In this document: positions 48,384-59,162 of the stretch, piece after piece
Layout of the letters: the number at the start of each line of letters is the position of its first letter
Numbering within the stretch: position 1 is the stretch's first letter
Assembly (NCBI RefSeq): GCF_049243985.1
Contig: NC_135386.1
Span: forward strand, 16,894,202 to 16,958,201
Source of the DNA: Paroedura picta
Lineage: Eukaryota > Chordata > Lepidosauria > Squamata > Gekkonidae
DNA: 64,000 nucleotides
Reading direction: 5' to 3'
Notes under the pieces: generated by a model
Told to the model about the DNA's origin: nothing
Database searches by the model: none
What the model saw: only the letters and a program-made list of their open reading frames with translations
Program-made: the position numbers and the translations under genes

Positions 48384-48954
48384 AGTTGGATGTGTAACTT
48401 CCACGGGGGACACTGCAAGACATAGAAACTCCAAGGACCCAGAAGAAATGCAGAGCCCGAATCTACGTTCCGGCCAAACAACATCGCAGGAGGGCAGAAA
48501 TCCTCGTGTGCAGAGAAGAAACTAGCTTGCCTGAATTTGAAAGCTATCGAAAAGCTCTGGGATTACAGGAACCTTCTTGACCTAAATGACTTCTGCAGCT
48601 GCGCCCTCTAATTATAGCCCTCCGAATGTATCTACCGATTCCTCTCTGTCCCTTTCCCCAGCCAATTTAGCCTTTGCAAAAGGCATGATGCCACATCCGT
48701 GCACACATACACCCCGCCCCCACCTTCACCACCTCCAGGGACAGAATAGCGCCCTAGTTACAGGCCTACCAACGGCTCTGAGCAAACACAAATTCATTGT
48801 CTTGGGAAAAGAAGCAGAGAGCGGGGTAGATCCGTGGCTCCAGAAACGCGAAGGCACTGGAATCTTTCAGCTCTTTGCTAATGATCTGAGCTCATGGTGC
48901 AACTGGATGGAGACCCCCCCCCCAAATAACCTCCCCATCTATACAAGTCAGAAC
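48384..48954. other. Intergenic, nothing recognised
   Basis: No feature could be supported here. Confidence 0.4.
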
Positions 48955-49038
48955 AGAAGGAAGGAAGGAAGGAAGGAAGGAAGGAAGGAAGGAAGGAAGG
49001 AAGGAAGGAAGGAAGGAAGGAAGGAAGGAAGGAAGGAA
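48955..49038. repeat. (GGAA)n microsatellite
   Basis: About 21 uninterrupted GGAA units, followed by GGGAGGGA-rich sequence to about 49,080. Confidence 0.97.
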
Positions 49039-49679
49039 CAGGCACAGGGAGAAGGAAGGGAGGGAGGGATGGAGGGAGGCTATAAACGATATAGTTTGTT
49101 GGTTTTGCTTTGCTCTTTTTGTCAATTTTCTTACCACAACAGGGAATATTTAATGTAACATTTAAGGGAGGAGAGATGAAACCTAAAACAGAGATGGGGG
49201 GGGGGGGGAGACGAGAGGAGAGAAGGAATTCCCGAGACTGCATCATCTCTTATGATGTCCAAAACATGGATGCATGAACAGAAGAGGAACAGTTCAAAGT
49301 TACTTTGTTTTAAAGAATTGTTGGTACGTTTCTTTGTGGCATTCTGTTTGTGTGTCGTAACATACAAGAAGAGACAAGTAAGCCAGTACTGTAATGCTTC
49401 ATATATGTATACAATTGTTGTTTGTAAGGAAGAGTGCAGAGTCCTCTCATCCTTTCTCTCCTTCTCTCTCTGCTTTAACAAAACGGCAGTCCTTGCAAAC
49501 TTTCTTAGTAATGTGGACCTCAAGTCCAAATTTACTCGGCCTGTTGACCTATTGATTTTACTGTCATGTGAGTTTTGACCCTGATGTCTTTGGCAGCCAC
49601 AGAACTCCGCATTTCACGCTTGACTCTTTTATAACCGTTCCTGGAGGCAGTCAAGCAAAAATGTACTTAATAAAGAGAT

Positions 49680-49870
49680 GGCTTGGTGTAGTGGTTACGA
49701 GCTTCTAATCGGGAGAGCCAAGTTTGATTTCCCACTCCTCCTCCACGTGCGGCCACCTGGATGACTTTGGGCTAGTCACAGTCCTGATAGAACTGTCCTC
49801 ACAGAGGGGAGAGTAAGGGAAGGCGATTGGAAGCCGCTTTTGCACTCCTTTGGTTAGCGAAAATGGCAAA
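49680..49870 (+). mobile_element. tRNA-derived SINE
   Basis: The head is GGCTTGGTGTAGTGGTTACG, followed by GGGAGAGCCAAGTTTGATTT, then CTTTGGGCTAGTCACAGTCC. The 3' end is degraded. Confidence 0.8.
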
Positions 49871-50133
49871 TGCCTATGACCCAGTTTCAGAGGATTTGTG
49901 ACCTGCCACTTATGGATCAGAAATATCTCAGGGTGCCGCCCTAGAGACCCGTGGCTTGAGTGCTTGGGTATACAAAGGCTAAAACAGAATAAAGATTCCA
50001 TGTCACAAAAGTTAACAAAATTTTATATTAAAATACAATGCAGCTAGTAGCACTCTCTTTCCTCCAGATTCACCCAGGTCTTCCTCATTTTGGTCTCCCT
50101 CCATGAAAATTTAGCCATGGCAGCGGAGGAATA

Positions 50134-50420
50134 AAAAGGTAAAGGTAAAGGTATCCCCTGTGCAAGCACCGAGTCATGTCTGACCCTTGGGGTGACGCCC
50201 TCCAGCGTTTTCATGGCAGACTCAATACGGGGTGGTTTGCCAGTGCCTTCCCCAGTCATCACCGTTTACCCCCCAGCAGCAAGCTGGGTACTCATTTTAC
50301 CGACCTCGGAAGGATGGAAGGCTGAGTCAACCTTGAGCCGGCTGCTGGGATTGAACTCCCAACCTCATGGGCAAAGCTTTCAGACGGCTGCCTTATCACT
50401 CTGCGCCACAAGAGGCTCTT
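50134..50420 (-). mobile_element. Sauria-type SINE, full length, with 12-bp target site duplication
   Basis: On the minus strand it starts AAGAGCCTCTTGTGGCGCAG, has the B-box GGGAGTTCAATCCC, then TAAAATGAGTACCCAGCTTG, and ends in (TTTACC)n. It is flanked by a perfect AGCGGAGGAATA at 50,122-50,133 and 50,421-50,432. This family is characteristic of squamates and is moved by a Bov-B-type LINE. The perfect flanks suggest a fairly recent insertion. Confidence 0.93.
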
Positions 50421-50483
50421 AGCGGAGGAATATTTCTTTTAAATAAATGTATAATAAATAACTAAGCAATGCCTGGTCAGTTG

Positions 50484-50570
50484 GAATTCCAGGGGGTCTC
50501 CAGCCGGCACCTGGAGCCTGGAAACCGCAGCGCCTGGCTGTATCCCCTTCTGCAGCCCGAACCCAGAAAA
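50484..50570 (+). mobile_element. GTTGCCAGCCTCCAGG-type fragment
   Basis: Contains GAATTCCAGGGGGTCTCCAG and CCGGCACCTGGAGCCTGG. It is a short rearranged piece and weakly supported. Confidence 0.35.
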
Positions 50571-51051
50571 GGAGAGGATTTTTAAATAGAAATTGCAAAC
50601 TCTCCCAGCGCTACTCAAGGGGGGACCACGGGAATAGGACTAATGCTCATTGCTGACTGGGCTTTTGCAAGACCGAGCCTGTTTCCTTTAGCAATGAGGC
50701 TTGGCTTGCACAAGAGAATCTGCATTTGGGGTGGGGGGGGGGTAGGCAGGCCCTCGCAGGAGGAAGCTGCCCTGCCTTCTGCATACCAAGAGTGGTTGCC
50801 AGGCAACAGTGAAAGGGATCCGAGCACCGTGCCTCTCCCATCATGCGCTGCGCGGCATGCCTGGCTAACAATCCCTGCCACGCTGGCAAGCACATGGAAA
50901 TGTACTGCTGTCTCCCCCTCCCCCCTCCCCACCGCGGCTCCATTTCTAACCTCCGTGACACCAGTTTTGGGCAAGGAAAGATATTATGTGTGTGAATCTC
51001 TCTCTCACGGGCTCTAGTTTGGGATTATAACTGCAGAGGGTACATATTATA
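50571..51051. other. Intergenic, nothing recognised
   Basis: No gene seen. A G-run lies near 50,733. Confidence 0.4.
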
Positions 51052-51070
51052 TATGTGTGTGTGTGTGTGT
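51052..51070. repeat. (TG)n microsatellite
   Basis: A short TG run bordered by ATATAT and ACATATGC. Confidence 0.9.
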
Positions 51071-52072
51071 ACATATGCACAAACACCCCCCCCCCTGATG
51101 CACACACACAAATGCATTCTGGCCTTCCGGCCCGAGAAACCACCTAACGGCTCACGGATTAAACATCGTCCCACCCCTCAGAAGACCTGAACTTGTGAAA
51201 GAGGCGGTTTGAATGTCATGTAATGTCATTCATTTCAGTGTTCATTTTTGCCGTAGGTTTTATTGTCTTGTTTTCGTCTGATGTTACCGGCCCGGAGTCA
51301 ACGGAGAAGGGCGGGAAATAATAATCAATTTATTAAAATAATTAATAATATACGGGCTTTTAGGGGAAAAAAAAGAACAGTGCATAAAGCATTCATTCAT
51401 TGAACCCATGCACGTGAGTTGGTTTGGATTTACAGTCGGTACTGGGTGACCCTCCCCTCAGGGGGTTTGTGTGCCTGGCTTGCAGATCCCTTAAGTGTGA
51501 CTGAGCAGTGACCCTTTGAAAAACCACACAGGCTTTTAAAGAAAGGGGTCTGTTACGATGGTGTGGCGAGCAATATAAATGGTTTCTTCTAACCTTCATC
51601 CTGCGAGACACGCCCCCTTGCCTACCTTGCAGAGTTGTTGGGAGGATAAAAAAAGAGTACAGCAAAAAACTGTGCGGAGAAAAGAAACCGATATGCACAG
51701 CTTCTCCTCTGAGGTTATTCGACTGAATAGGGAAGAGTCAAATTCTCCGCCTTTCTGCCACCCTCCCCAAGAAACATTCTTTGTTTTTCTTGGCAGGTTT
51801 TAATCAGCGTTCCCTTTCTAAAGGTCAGAGCGTTTTAGCAGAGAGGCAGACAACAGAGTGTCCCTCCCTGGATTGGCCACGAGTTCTTGCTGAAATATTA
51901 ACCTCAGATACATTAATTGGGCCCTGGGTTTCTTAGGAATTGCTGTGCCATGAGCTAAAAAAATACGTTTGGAATCCAGTTTATTTGCTGAATTTTAGTC
52001 TGCCGGTGGGTGCAAACAGAGCTTTCCTAAGAATTGCATTTGCTCTGTGTTCTTTCGACAGCTGCATCATTG
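51071..52072. other. Intergenic, nothing recognised
   Basis: No coding exon or named repeat. A SINE-like tail with GTTGTTGGGAGGATAAAAAA occurs near 51,635. Confidence 0.4.
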
Positions 52073-52266
52073 GGATGCCAAGCTCCAGGCGGGGCCTGGA
52101 ATTCTCCCAGTTTGGCTCTCCACACTACAGTGGCCAGTTCCCCTGGCCTCAGAGGATTGACATGACATCCTGGATGAGATTCCCTCCTCTCCCCAAATTC
52201 TGCCCCCCCCCTCAAGTTCTGTGCTGGAATTTGGAAGTTCCCAGCTCAGAGCTGCAGCACGGTACC
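52073..52266 (+). mobile_element. GTTGCCAGCCTCCAGG-type element
   Basis: Runs from GATGCCAAGCTCCAGGCGGG through TTCTCCCAGTTTGGCTCTCC to TTCCCAGCTCAGAGCTGCAG. It is a full-length but diverged copy. Confidence 0.6.
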
Positions 52267-52749
52267 TAGTGTGCACCCAAGAATCTTCTTCCCCAAGCAT
52301 GGCACCTCTGACATATCTGTCTGTCCATCTAAGTATCGATCTGCCTTACAAAATTCACACGCAGAGAAATCCAGTCATGTTGGCTTATCAAAGGAAGCAA
52401 GGTAAAATCCTTACAGGGCAGCAAACAAACAATCAAACAAAAAAACTCCCTGTTGAAATGGGAGGGCCCCTTTACAAAGCTGCTCAAAACAGCAGAAAAT
52501 GTTTCGCAACGTTGTCAAACCGGTCTCAGGCCAGGAGCAAAGTACAGAACCGGTTTGAAAAAGATGACCCCCCTGAATTGAAAGTGGAAGTCAAAATGCT
52601 TACCTTTTTCTTCCTCTTCCCATAACAGACACCCTGTGAGGGAGGTGTAATAATAATTATTATTTATTTTTCTCCCCCCTCCCTTCCTCAAGGCTAAGGG
52701 AAAGATCACCCCTAAATACATTCAATACAGTTCAATTAAAAATTTAAAC

Positions 52750-52897
52750 CATAATTTCCATGACGGGAGGCGGAGAGAACGGTGACCAGCCCAAAGTCCC
52801 CCAGCTAGCTGCACGGGGAGGAGGAGTGGGGAATCGAACCCGGTTCTGTGGATGAGATGCCACCACTCTTAGCCACAACACCACGCCGGCTCTCAAG
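52750..52897 (-). mobile_element. tRNA-derived SINE, 5' part
   Basis: On the minus strand it starts GAGAGCCGGCGTGGTGTTGT and has ACCGGGTTCGATTCCCCACT, a clear tRNA-type B box, followed by CTTTGGGCTGGTCACCGTTC. Confidence 0.8.
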
Positions 52898-53084
52898 AGG
52901 ATAAGCTGGCCTGGAACAGAGCAGAGGGGAAATACCTGGGGGCAGAAAAGCCACTCCGCACCTTCAGAGAAGCCGTGCCTCTCGAAAATATATACCCCAA
53001 ACATCCTGTCATCCTCTAAGGTGGTGCTGGACTTTCATCAAATGGTTTCTTCTACTGAATGAGACCTTTGGGACCTGACCCAGA

Positions 53085-53215
53085 TAACCAGGCCTGCCAG
53101 ATCTTGGAAGCTAAACCGGATCTGCCAGGGCTTGTATTTGACAGGGAATATTAGGGTCGTGACAGGGAGGCAGGCAATGGGAGGCCACCTCAGAACATTT
53201 CTTGCCTGGCTGCCA
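53085..53215 (+). mobile_element. 5S rRNA-derived SINE
   Basis: Contains GCCAGATCTTGGAAGCTAAA, then ATTAGGGTCGTGACAGGGAG and GGCAATGGGAGGCCACCTC. The order matches the 5S head and body of this family. Confidence 0.75.
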
Positions 53216-53284
53216 GACGATCTTACAATCATCTGGCTATGTTACACGAATAAATAACAGAGCCTTGCTCCATCAAAATCAATC

Positions 53285-53432
53285 TCGTCTTCTCAGACCG
53301 GCACCTGGAGATCTTTCACGTCACCTATTTGCTCCCTGATCTATTTTTAACTGGAGATGCTGGGGGACATTGAACTTGGGACCTTCGGCATGCCAAGCAG
53401 TGGCTCTTCCACTGAACCACAGCTGCCCACGT
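53285..53432 (-). mobile_element. tRNA-derived SINE (third head type)
   Basis: On the minus strand the head is GGGCAGCTGTGGTTCAGTGG and the B-box-like part is GGTCCCAAGTTCAATGTCCC. Confidence 0.65.
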
Positions 53433-53819
53433 TCTACTCGGGTGTTGACTTATATCGCTGACCCTCACCTTCTCATAAACCCTCGGAGTTGGAGAAGAGC
53501 AACGGACTTAAAAGAGACAGTCTAGCAATGGATGACTCCCCTCCCCCTCCACTGCGTTGAAAGAGGCAATTGTGTGGTTAATGAACCACCGAAAAGCAGC
53601 CAGCCAAAGGGTGACTCACCGTCCCTATCTGGCCTTCCCCCACCCTGTGGCTCTCTCTGCCATTGAAACGGAGACAGAGCGATTGATTCATCACGTCACT
53701 GCTGAAGTCCAGCCCTGCATTTCAACTGGGCCATCATAAACATGCTTGACTGCCCAGCCTGAGAGATCAAATCCAGGGGCGTAGCCCCGTTGAACAAAAT
53801 TTGAGCCTGGGGGGGGGGG

Positions 53820-54045
53820 CAGGGGGGCACCTTGAAGACCATCCGAGCTTCCCTCTAGGTGTGAGCTTTCGAATAGGAATTACTGGAGTAATCATATAAA
53901 GGGAGAGTTAATGAGCAGGAAATGAGTCAGCATAGGCAGCATAGAAAGACAAAGTCTGAGTCCAGGGGCACCTTGAAGACCGGCTGAGTTTGATTCTGGG
54001 TCTACACTTTAGTCAAAGTCTGCCTGCCCACGAAACCTTATGCCC
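53820..54045 (+). repeat. GGCACCTTGAAGACC-type repeats (two blocks)
   Basis: GGGGCACCTTGAAGACCATC at about 53,825 and GGGGCACCTTGAAGACCGGC at about 53,965 are two copies of the same SINE tail, each followed by an AGCTTTCG or TTCTGGGTCTACACTTT stretch. Confidence 0.6.
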
Positions 54046-54110
54046 CTGCGGCTTCTAACCAGCATGGCCACCCCCCTGAACCTTCCTAGAGAGAGTAAGC
54101 CCTGAGGCCC

Positions 54111-54203
54111 AGGGGTGGCCAAGCTGTGGCCCTTGCCAGCACTGCCTCATGGTTATTGTAGTCCACAGACATCTGGAGAGCCGCCGTTTGGCCCCCCTGG
54201 CCA
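54111..54203. mobile_element. hAT-type MITE, internally deleted
   Basis: Ends CAGGGGTGGCCAAGCTGTGG and GCCGTTTGGCCCCCCTG are present. The left arm lacks most of the CTCCAGATGTCC block. Confidence 0.75.
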
Positions 54204-54275
54204 ACACCTGAGTCATCCGGCCCTGGCCAAAGCTGGCCGGGCAGGAGGAGCACCCATATGCTTTAGTTGCTTTCC

Positions 54276-54351
<76 letters not shown>

Positions 54352-54364
54352 GTTATTATTATTT
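54276..54364. repeat. (ATT)n microsatellite
   Basis: About 29 ATT units with one ATTGTT interruption near the end. Confidence 0.97.
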
Positions 54365-54726
54365 TGCAAAATAAATCCGCTCCGGCCGCCTCTCTATCCA
54401 CGCACGGCATTTTGCTCCCTGCCCGCCACGCCTCCCTCTTGCCCTCCGATGATGTCATCCCAAAACGGCTGCCATGGGAACCGCTCTGCAATCTGCATTG
54501 CGGCATTCCGGCCTCTGCGGCATTTCGGGCCTGCCGGAGAAGCAGCTGCTGCCACCTGGTGGCCAGCGTGGGAGAAGCCACTTAGCCGCGCCTCGCCCTT
54601 CTCCTGCGGATGCGCATTTCGCAGCCTTTTGGGGTGGTCTCCTCCCCGAGATGGTCGGCTTTTATCCCTGGAAGCCACTCTCCCGCCCCTCACCCCCAAA
54701 AACAAACTTCTGCAATGCACCATGTA
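54365..54726. other. Intergenic GC-rich stretch
   Basis: GC-richer sequence with open frames on both strands. None resembles a known protein, and they overlap each other, so I call no gene. Confidence 0.4.
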
Positions 54727-54905
54727 GGGATGCTAGCCTCCAGGTGGGACCTGGGGATCCCCTGGAATTATAGCTCATCTCCAGACTGAAGAGATCCGTT
54801 CCCCTGAGGGATATGGACTCCGAGTCCGCAGATTCCCAAATCCTGCCCGTTCTCGGCTCCACCCCACCAAGTCTTTGTGTGTTTTCCAACTCAGAGCTGG
54901 CGCCC
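54727..54905 (+). mobile_element. GTTGCCAGCCTCCAGG-type element
   Basis: Runs from GGGATGCTAGCCTCCAGGTG through GGGGATCCCCTGGAATTATA to TTTTCCAACTCAGAGCTGGC. Confidence 0.65.
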
Positions 54906-55009
54906 CGCATATTAGCTGGCTTCAAGGCTGAAAGGAAAGGCAGGAAGCATATTAACAATGTAAGCTGTACAGCCAAGGAGGCACCCACAAAGCTAACTTG
55001 TACCGAATC

Positions 55010-55155
55010 AGACCAGAGTCTGTATTGCCTGTCAGACTGGCAGCAGCGCTCCAGGTCTTTCACACCACCCTCCCCTAAACTGGACACGCCGGGGATAGAA
55101 CCGGGAGCCTTCTGCATGCCAAGCAGCTGCTCTGCCACTGAGCCATGGCCCCTCT
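55010..55155 (-). mobile_element. tRNA-derived SINE (third head type)
   Basis: On the minus strand it has GGCCATGGCTCAGTGGCAGA and CCCGGTTCTATCCCCGGCG. It is a better preserved relative of the 53,285 element. Confidence 0.7.
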
Positions 55156-55257
55156 CCTACAACGTGACAGGGAGGGAATTTTCTCTCCAGTTCCTCAGAA
55201 GTGGGGAATTTGGGCTGGGGAGTGAGCTGGGTAATTCCCCATCCCTGGCAGCTACAT

Positions 55258-55530
55258 GAGCCAGCGTGGTGTCATGATTAAGAGCAGCAGACTCCAATCT
55301 GGAGAACCGGATTGGATTCCCCACTCCTCTACATGCAGCCAGCGGGGCAACCTTGGGCCAATCACAATTCTCTCAGAACTGTCCTTGTAGAACAGTTCTC
55401 TCAGGGCTCTCTCAGCCTCGCAGGGTGTCTGTAGTGTGGAGAGGAAAGCAAAACTGTTTGCAAGCTGCTTGAGGACTCCTTTGGGTCGTGAAAAGTAGGG
55501 TTTAACAATCCAGCTCATCTCCTTTTTCTT
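55258..55530 (+). mobile_element. tRNA-derived SINE, near full length
   Basis: The head is GCCAGCGTGGTGTCATGATT, the B-box-like part is GGATTGGATTCCCCACTCCT, then CCTTGGGCCAATCACAATTC, GCTGCTTGAGGACTCCTTTG, and a pyrimidine tail CTCCTTTTTCTTCTTC. A short inner duplication of the AGAACAGTTCTCTCAG block is present. Confidence 0.85.
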
Positions 55531-56231
55531 CTTCTATAGCCAAGGTTTCTTGGCCTGAAGGGAGAACAGGTGTGACCTATCAGGTCATTCGCAACAAAGT
55601 GTGGGGGGGGGGCATTGTCAGAGTCCTAATTTGGAGCGCTGAGTGCTCAGATCTCATTAGGGATGCTTAACTTCCATGATCTGACACGATCGTGCCAGCA
55701 GCCTGGCCAATCTGGGGCTAAGCGCATGGTTTCCAATCCACCCGTGGGTTATTTCCAGCAGCCACGGCCGGTGATCCTGTTGAACTCGACCTGAGGAATG
55801 TGGCAGGGGTTGACATATTTGCTCTCCCGTGTCCTCTCCCTGCTGTGGAATCCACTCCGCTCCCTGGTCTGTCGAGCTGCTCCACGAATTAAGAAGGACG
55901 GTGCCCAGAACACAGTCGAAGAAGACACACCTTGGACAAATGCGACACGGTGCCCATGAGATCCCATTTATGGCATCTTCTCCTTGTCGCTAGGACTGAA
56001 CTCTGCCAAGGGGTGCAGCACCAAGCTGCTCAAAGCACCGAGAACAGGAACAGCGTTGTAAACAAGAGAGGAAATCAGATCAGCTTGAAAGGGCCGGAAT
56101 ATAATGGCAGAAGGCTGGGCCAGAAAGCTGGGCCTTAGTCCTTGTGGGTCGGCTCTGGGCCTGGTTCTGGAAGCAGAGGGGAGGTGCAGGAGTACGAGAT
56201 CTGCCGATGGAGGCTCAGGTTTCATTTGTGA
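55531..56231. other. Intergenic, nothing recognised
   Basis: About 700 bp without a named repeat or gene. Near 55,640-55,740 there is a degraded match to a 5S-type SINE (AGATCTCATTAGGGATGC). Confidence 0.4.
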
Positions 56232-56239
56232 CTCTACAG

Positions 56240-56375
56240 CAGGGGTAGTCAAACTGCGGCCCTCCAGATGTCCATGGACTACAATTCCCAGAAGCCCCTG
56301 CCAGCGAATGCTGGCAGGGGCTTCTGGGAATTGTAGTCCATGGACATCTGGAGGGCCGCAGTTTGACTACCCCTG
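56240..56375. mobile_element. hAT-type hairpin MITE, intact, with 8-bp target site duplication
   Basis: 136 bp from CAGGGGTAGTCAAACTGCGG to CCGCAGTTTGACTACCCCTG. The arms are essentially identical and fold back around a short GCGAATGC centre. The perfect duplication CTCTACAG lies at 56,232-56,239 and 56,376-56,383. It is the youngest-looking copy of the family here. Confidence 0.95.
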
Positions 56376-56483
56376 CTCTACAGAGCTTGAACTGGCTTCG
56401 GCTGGGTTCGCCTGCTGAGACACCTCCTTGAAGAAGGACGGGCAGGACTGCCGCGATCCAGCTTTGCGCCTGCTGCCGTCACG

Positions 56484-56640
56484 GTGCACTGTTCTCGTGG
56501 AGCAGTTCTCTCTCGGCTCTCTCGGCTCCACAAACCTCACAGGATGTCTCCTGCAGGGAGAGGAAGGGAAAGGGGGTTGTAAGCAGCTTTAGGATGCCTT
56601 CAAGAAGTGAAACGTGTTCTTTAAAGGGGGAAATAAAACA
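56484..56640 (+). mobile_element. tRNA-derived SINE, 3' part
   Basis: Contains GAGCAGTTCTCTCTCGGCTC, TCACAGGATGTCTCCTGCAG and GGTTGTAAGCAGCTTTAGGA. Confidence 0.75.
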
Positions 56641-57082
56641 GGCCTTCTTCTTCCTACCAGGGCCCCCGGGACGTATTTCTGGACAGGCAGAAATAAACCG
56701 GCAAAGCTCTCCCCCTCTACCCCCCTCCCCCATCATTGCACCTGCATTCTGGCAAAGGCGTTTTTGCTAATAGCAGAGGGATAGGCAGCTTGCTAGAAAG
56801 GAAATTATTCCATGGGCACTTCTTTGTCCTTCTGCTGCCTTTAATGCGCATGCATGCTTTGGGACTCAGAGGTGCAGGGAAAGAGTCATGGCGTCACAGT
56901 TAGAGTGTCCCATTGAAAACGAAATCTCACTGGCCGAGTCAGATGGCCCACGCAGGCCTCTCTGAAAGGAGGAGAAAAGAGGTCTGTCCTCTAGTGGCTG
57001 AACGTGTCATCGCAAGAACAAAAAGTCAATCGCCAGCAAGCAAAAGATTGCATGACAATACGTGAGCTTTCAAGAATTTAGT

Positions 57083-57142
57083 AGGGATGCCAGCCTCAAG
57101 GTGGGACCTGGGGATCCCCCAGAATTCCAGCTTCTCTCCAGA
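57083..57142 (+). mobile_element. GTTGCCAGCCTCCAGG-type element, left end
   Basis: GGGATGCCAGCCTCAAGGTG followed by CCTGGGGATCCCCCAGAATT. It is joined abruptly to a SINE body at about 57,142. Confidence 0.6.
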
Positions 57143-57362
57143 CTCCTCCTCGACACACAGCCAGCTGGGTGACCTTGGGCTAGTCACAGTCTTGATAGTG
57201 CTGTTCTCACAGAGCAGTTTCTCAGAGCTCTCTCAGCCCCACTTATCTCACAGGGTGTCTCTTGTGGGGAGCAGAAGGGAAGGCCATTGGAAGCCCCTTT
57301 GAGACTCCTTCAGGCAGTGAAAAGCGAGGTGGAAAAACCAATTTCTCTTCTCTTCTTCGACA
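57143..57362 (+). mobile_element. tRNA-derived SINE
   Basis: CTCCTCGACACACAGCCAGC, then CTTGGGCTAGTCACAGTCTT, CAGAGCTCTCTCAGCCCCAC, GAGACTCCTTCAGGCAGTGA and a TTTCTCTTCTCTTCTTC tail. The tRNA head is missing, replaced by the neighbouring element. Confidence 0.85.
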
Positions 57363-58217
57363 GTTTCTCCCTCCCACGTGTGCCAGCGACTAGGTGAAAT
57401 TCACCACCGATTTGAGAAACAGACCGGTTTTGAAACTTGAGGAGAGGTGTTTGTTATTCAAGGCAAACTTAGAATGACAAACAGTTTAAAAACTGTAGAT
57501 ACCAGTATTTATATGTTTACATAAACACCTTTGGCCTTTACTCAAACACCAAAAAGACAAAAATAACAAACCCTGCAAGAGACAGACACGTCACAATCAC
57601 ATAACAAAACACAAGAACAACATAACAAAGCCAATAGAGTTCCCAGGGATTCCTAGAGCGACCCTACATCACTTCCCAGTTCTCCCCCCACCCCTTCTCA
57701 GAAGTGACAGAATGACGAGGCTGATGTGGCTACTTGGAAGAACAAATTCTCCCCTTGTCACTTTGAGTCTTCTGCTCGAATCCAGGCCACAGTGACAACA
57801 GGAACTGGGGTAGGGTTATCACTGCCACAACCTGGGCCATGGGGGGGCTTCCCAGCATCACGGGGGTCCCACAGGTTCTGTGCTGGCCAGGGCCCTACAT
57901 TAAAGGGTCAGTCTGCCCGAGGCTCTACCTTTCCTTTGTGTGCATCCGGAATTCCCTCTCACTTTTGGTGGCCAAAGTTTCAGAATTCTCTACATTCAGA
58001 GCCAAGACCTCCTGTCCTTCCTGTGAGCACATGGACGGCGAGGGGGCGGGAGACAGTGGCTTGTTCTTCAGCGTTGGCTCATGCACAGATTTTGCGCATA
58101 AGAATCTTGACGTTTTGATCCCCCCAGGGTGCTTAAAACCAGACTGGACTTGGGCGTGAACCTGGGGCCACCTTCCAGTTCGCAGAGCGGAATCATTTAG
58201 CTGTAGAAGGGGATCAC
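57363..58217. other. Intergenic, nothing recognised
   Basis: About 850 bp without a recognisable feature. An A-rich block at 57,540-57,640 contains repeated AACA-type wording. Confidence 0.4.
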
Positions 58218-58362
58218 CTGAAGCTAAGCCAGGCCAGTCAGATCTCGGAAACTAAGGTGGGGTCACTACTTGGAGGGGAGACCACCAAGGGAGGCTCTGC
58301 AGACGAAAGCCAGGGCAGCCCACCTCTGCTGCTCACCAGCCTTGAAAGCCCCTTGTTGGGGC
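58218..58362 (+). mobile_element. 5S rRNA-derived SINE
   Basis: CAGTCAGATCTCGGAAACTA, then GGTCACTACTTGGAGGGGAG and ACCACCAAGGGAGGC. The 5S head and the flanking body CTTGAAAGCCCCTTGTTGGG are both clear. Confidence 0.85.
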
Positions 58363-58973
58363 CACCTTGTTGATTGTGGATCTGACGGCCTTTTGGTAAA
58401 GAAAATGAAGGCAACCTTCTGACTGGTCATACAGTGATGAGGGATCAGCTCTAATTCTGCATCTTGGTCTATCCTGGTCCAAGTCTTTGGTTCTGACCAG
58501 GCAGAGAACACGGCCTGTTTCTCCTCTGGAAAGTCGTTTTGGATAAGCTCTCACAGAAGCCAAGTTTATGTTATAGCTGGAGTCGAAGTGTCCTCATCTC
58601 AGGGCAGGAGGAAAAAGGGAAGAAGTGTTTGTCACTACTGCTTATGTAAACAATTGGAGGTGTTGGGGGGGGGGGAAGCACGAGAGCAGCTTTTTGGCCG
58701 TTTATGATGGGCTGGCCAGAGGGCTGCAGGTGACATGGGGGAGGGAGGCCCCAGGTTATTGGCCTGACTCATAAAGGCATCATCTCTCCCAACCCCCAAG
58801 GAAAGGGTATTTAACACTATGTAGTCCTCTGCACAGATTTGGGAGCTTCTCTGTGTCTCTATTAGTTCTGCAGTAAAAATATTTTTAAAAGGTTTTTCTC
58901 TGGGTGTGATTAATTGGGGGCTAGGCAAAGGAACCCTGATTAGATCCTTTGGTGATCAGATTGACCTGCAACT
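58363..58973. other. Intergenic, nothing recognised
   Basis: About 600 bp; a G-run lies near 58,665. No gene could be supported. Confidence 0.4.
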
Positions 58974-59162
58974 ACTAGGGATGCCAGCCTCCAGGCAGGA
59001 CCTGGGGACCCCCTGGAATTATCGCTCATCTCCAGGCGACAGAGATCCACTCCCCCGGAGAAAATGGCTGCTTTGGAGGGCGGGCTCCACCGAGGTCCCT
59101 CCCTGTCCCAAATCCCGCCCACTCCTGACTCCACCCCCAAAGTCTCCAGGCCTTTCCCGATC
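58974..59162 (+). mobile_element. GTTGCCAGCCTCCAGG-type element
   Basis: Well preserved: GGGATGCCAGCCTCCAGGCA, TCTCCAGGCGACAGAGATCC, GAAAATGGCTGCTTTGGAGG, then CCCCAAAGTCTCCAGGCCTT. Confidence 0.75.

Noticed and set aside
48955-49060. Repeated KEGRKEGR-type peptide in an open frame
   Set aside because: It is only the translation of the GGAA microsatellite.
54276-54364. Poly-Asn / poly-Ile open frames
   Set aside because: They are the translation of the ATT microsatellite.
58218-58300. 5S rRNA gene candidate
   Set aside because: Only the internal promoter part resembles 5S rRNA and it is joined to a SINE body; relatives occur at four other sites.
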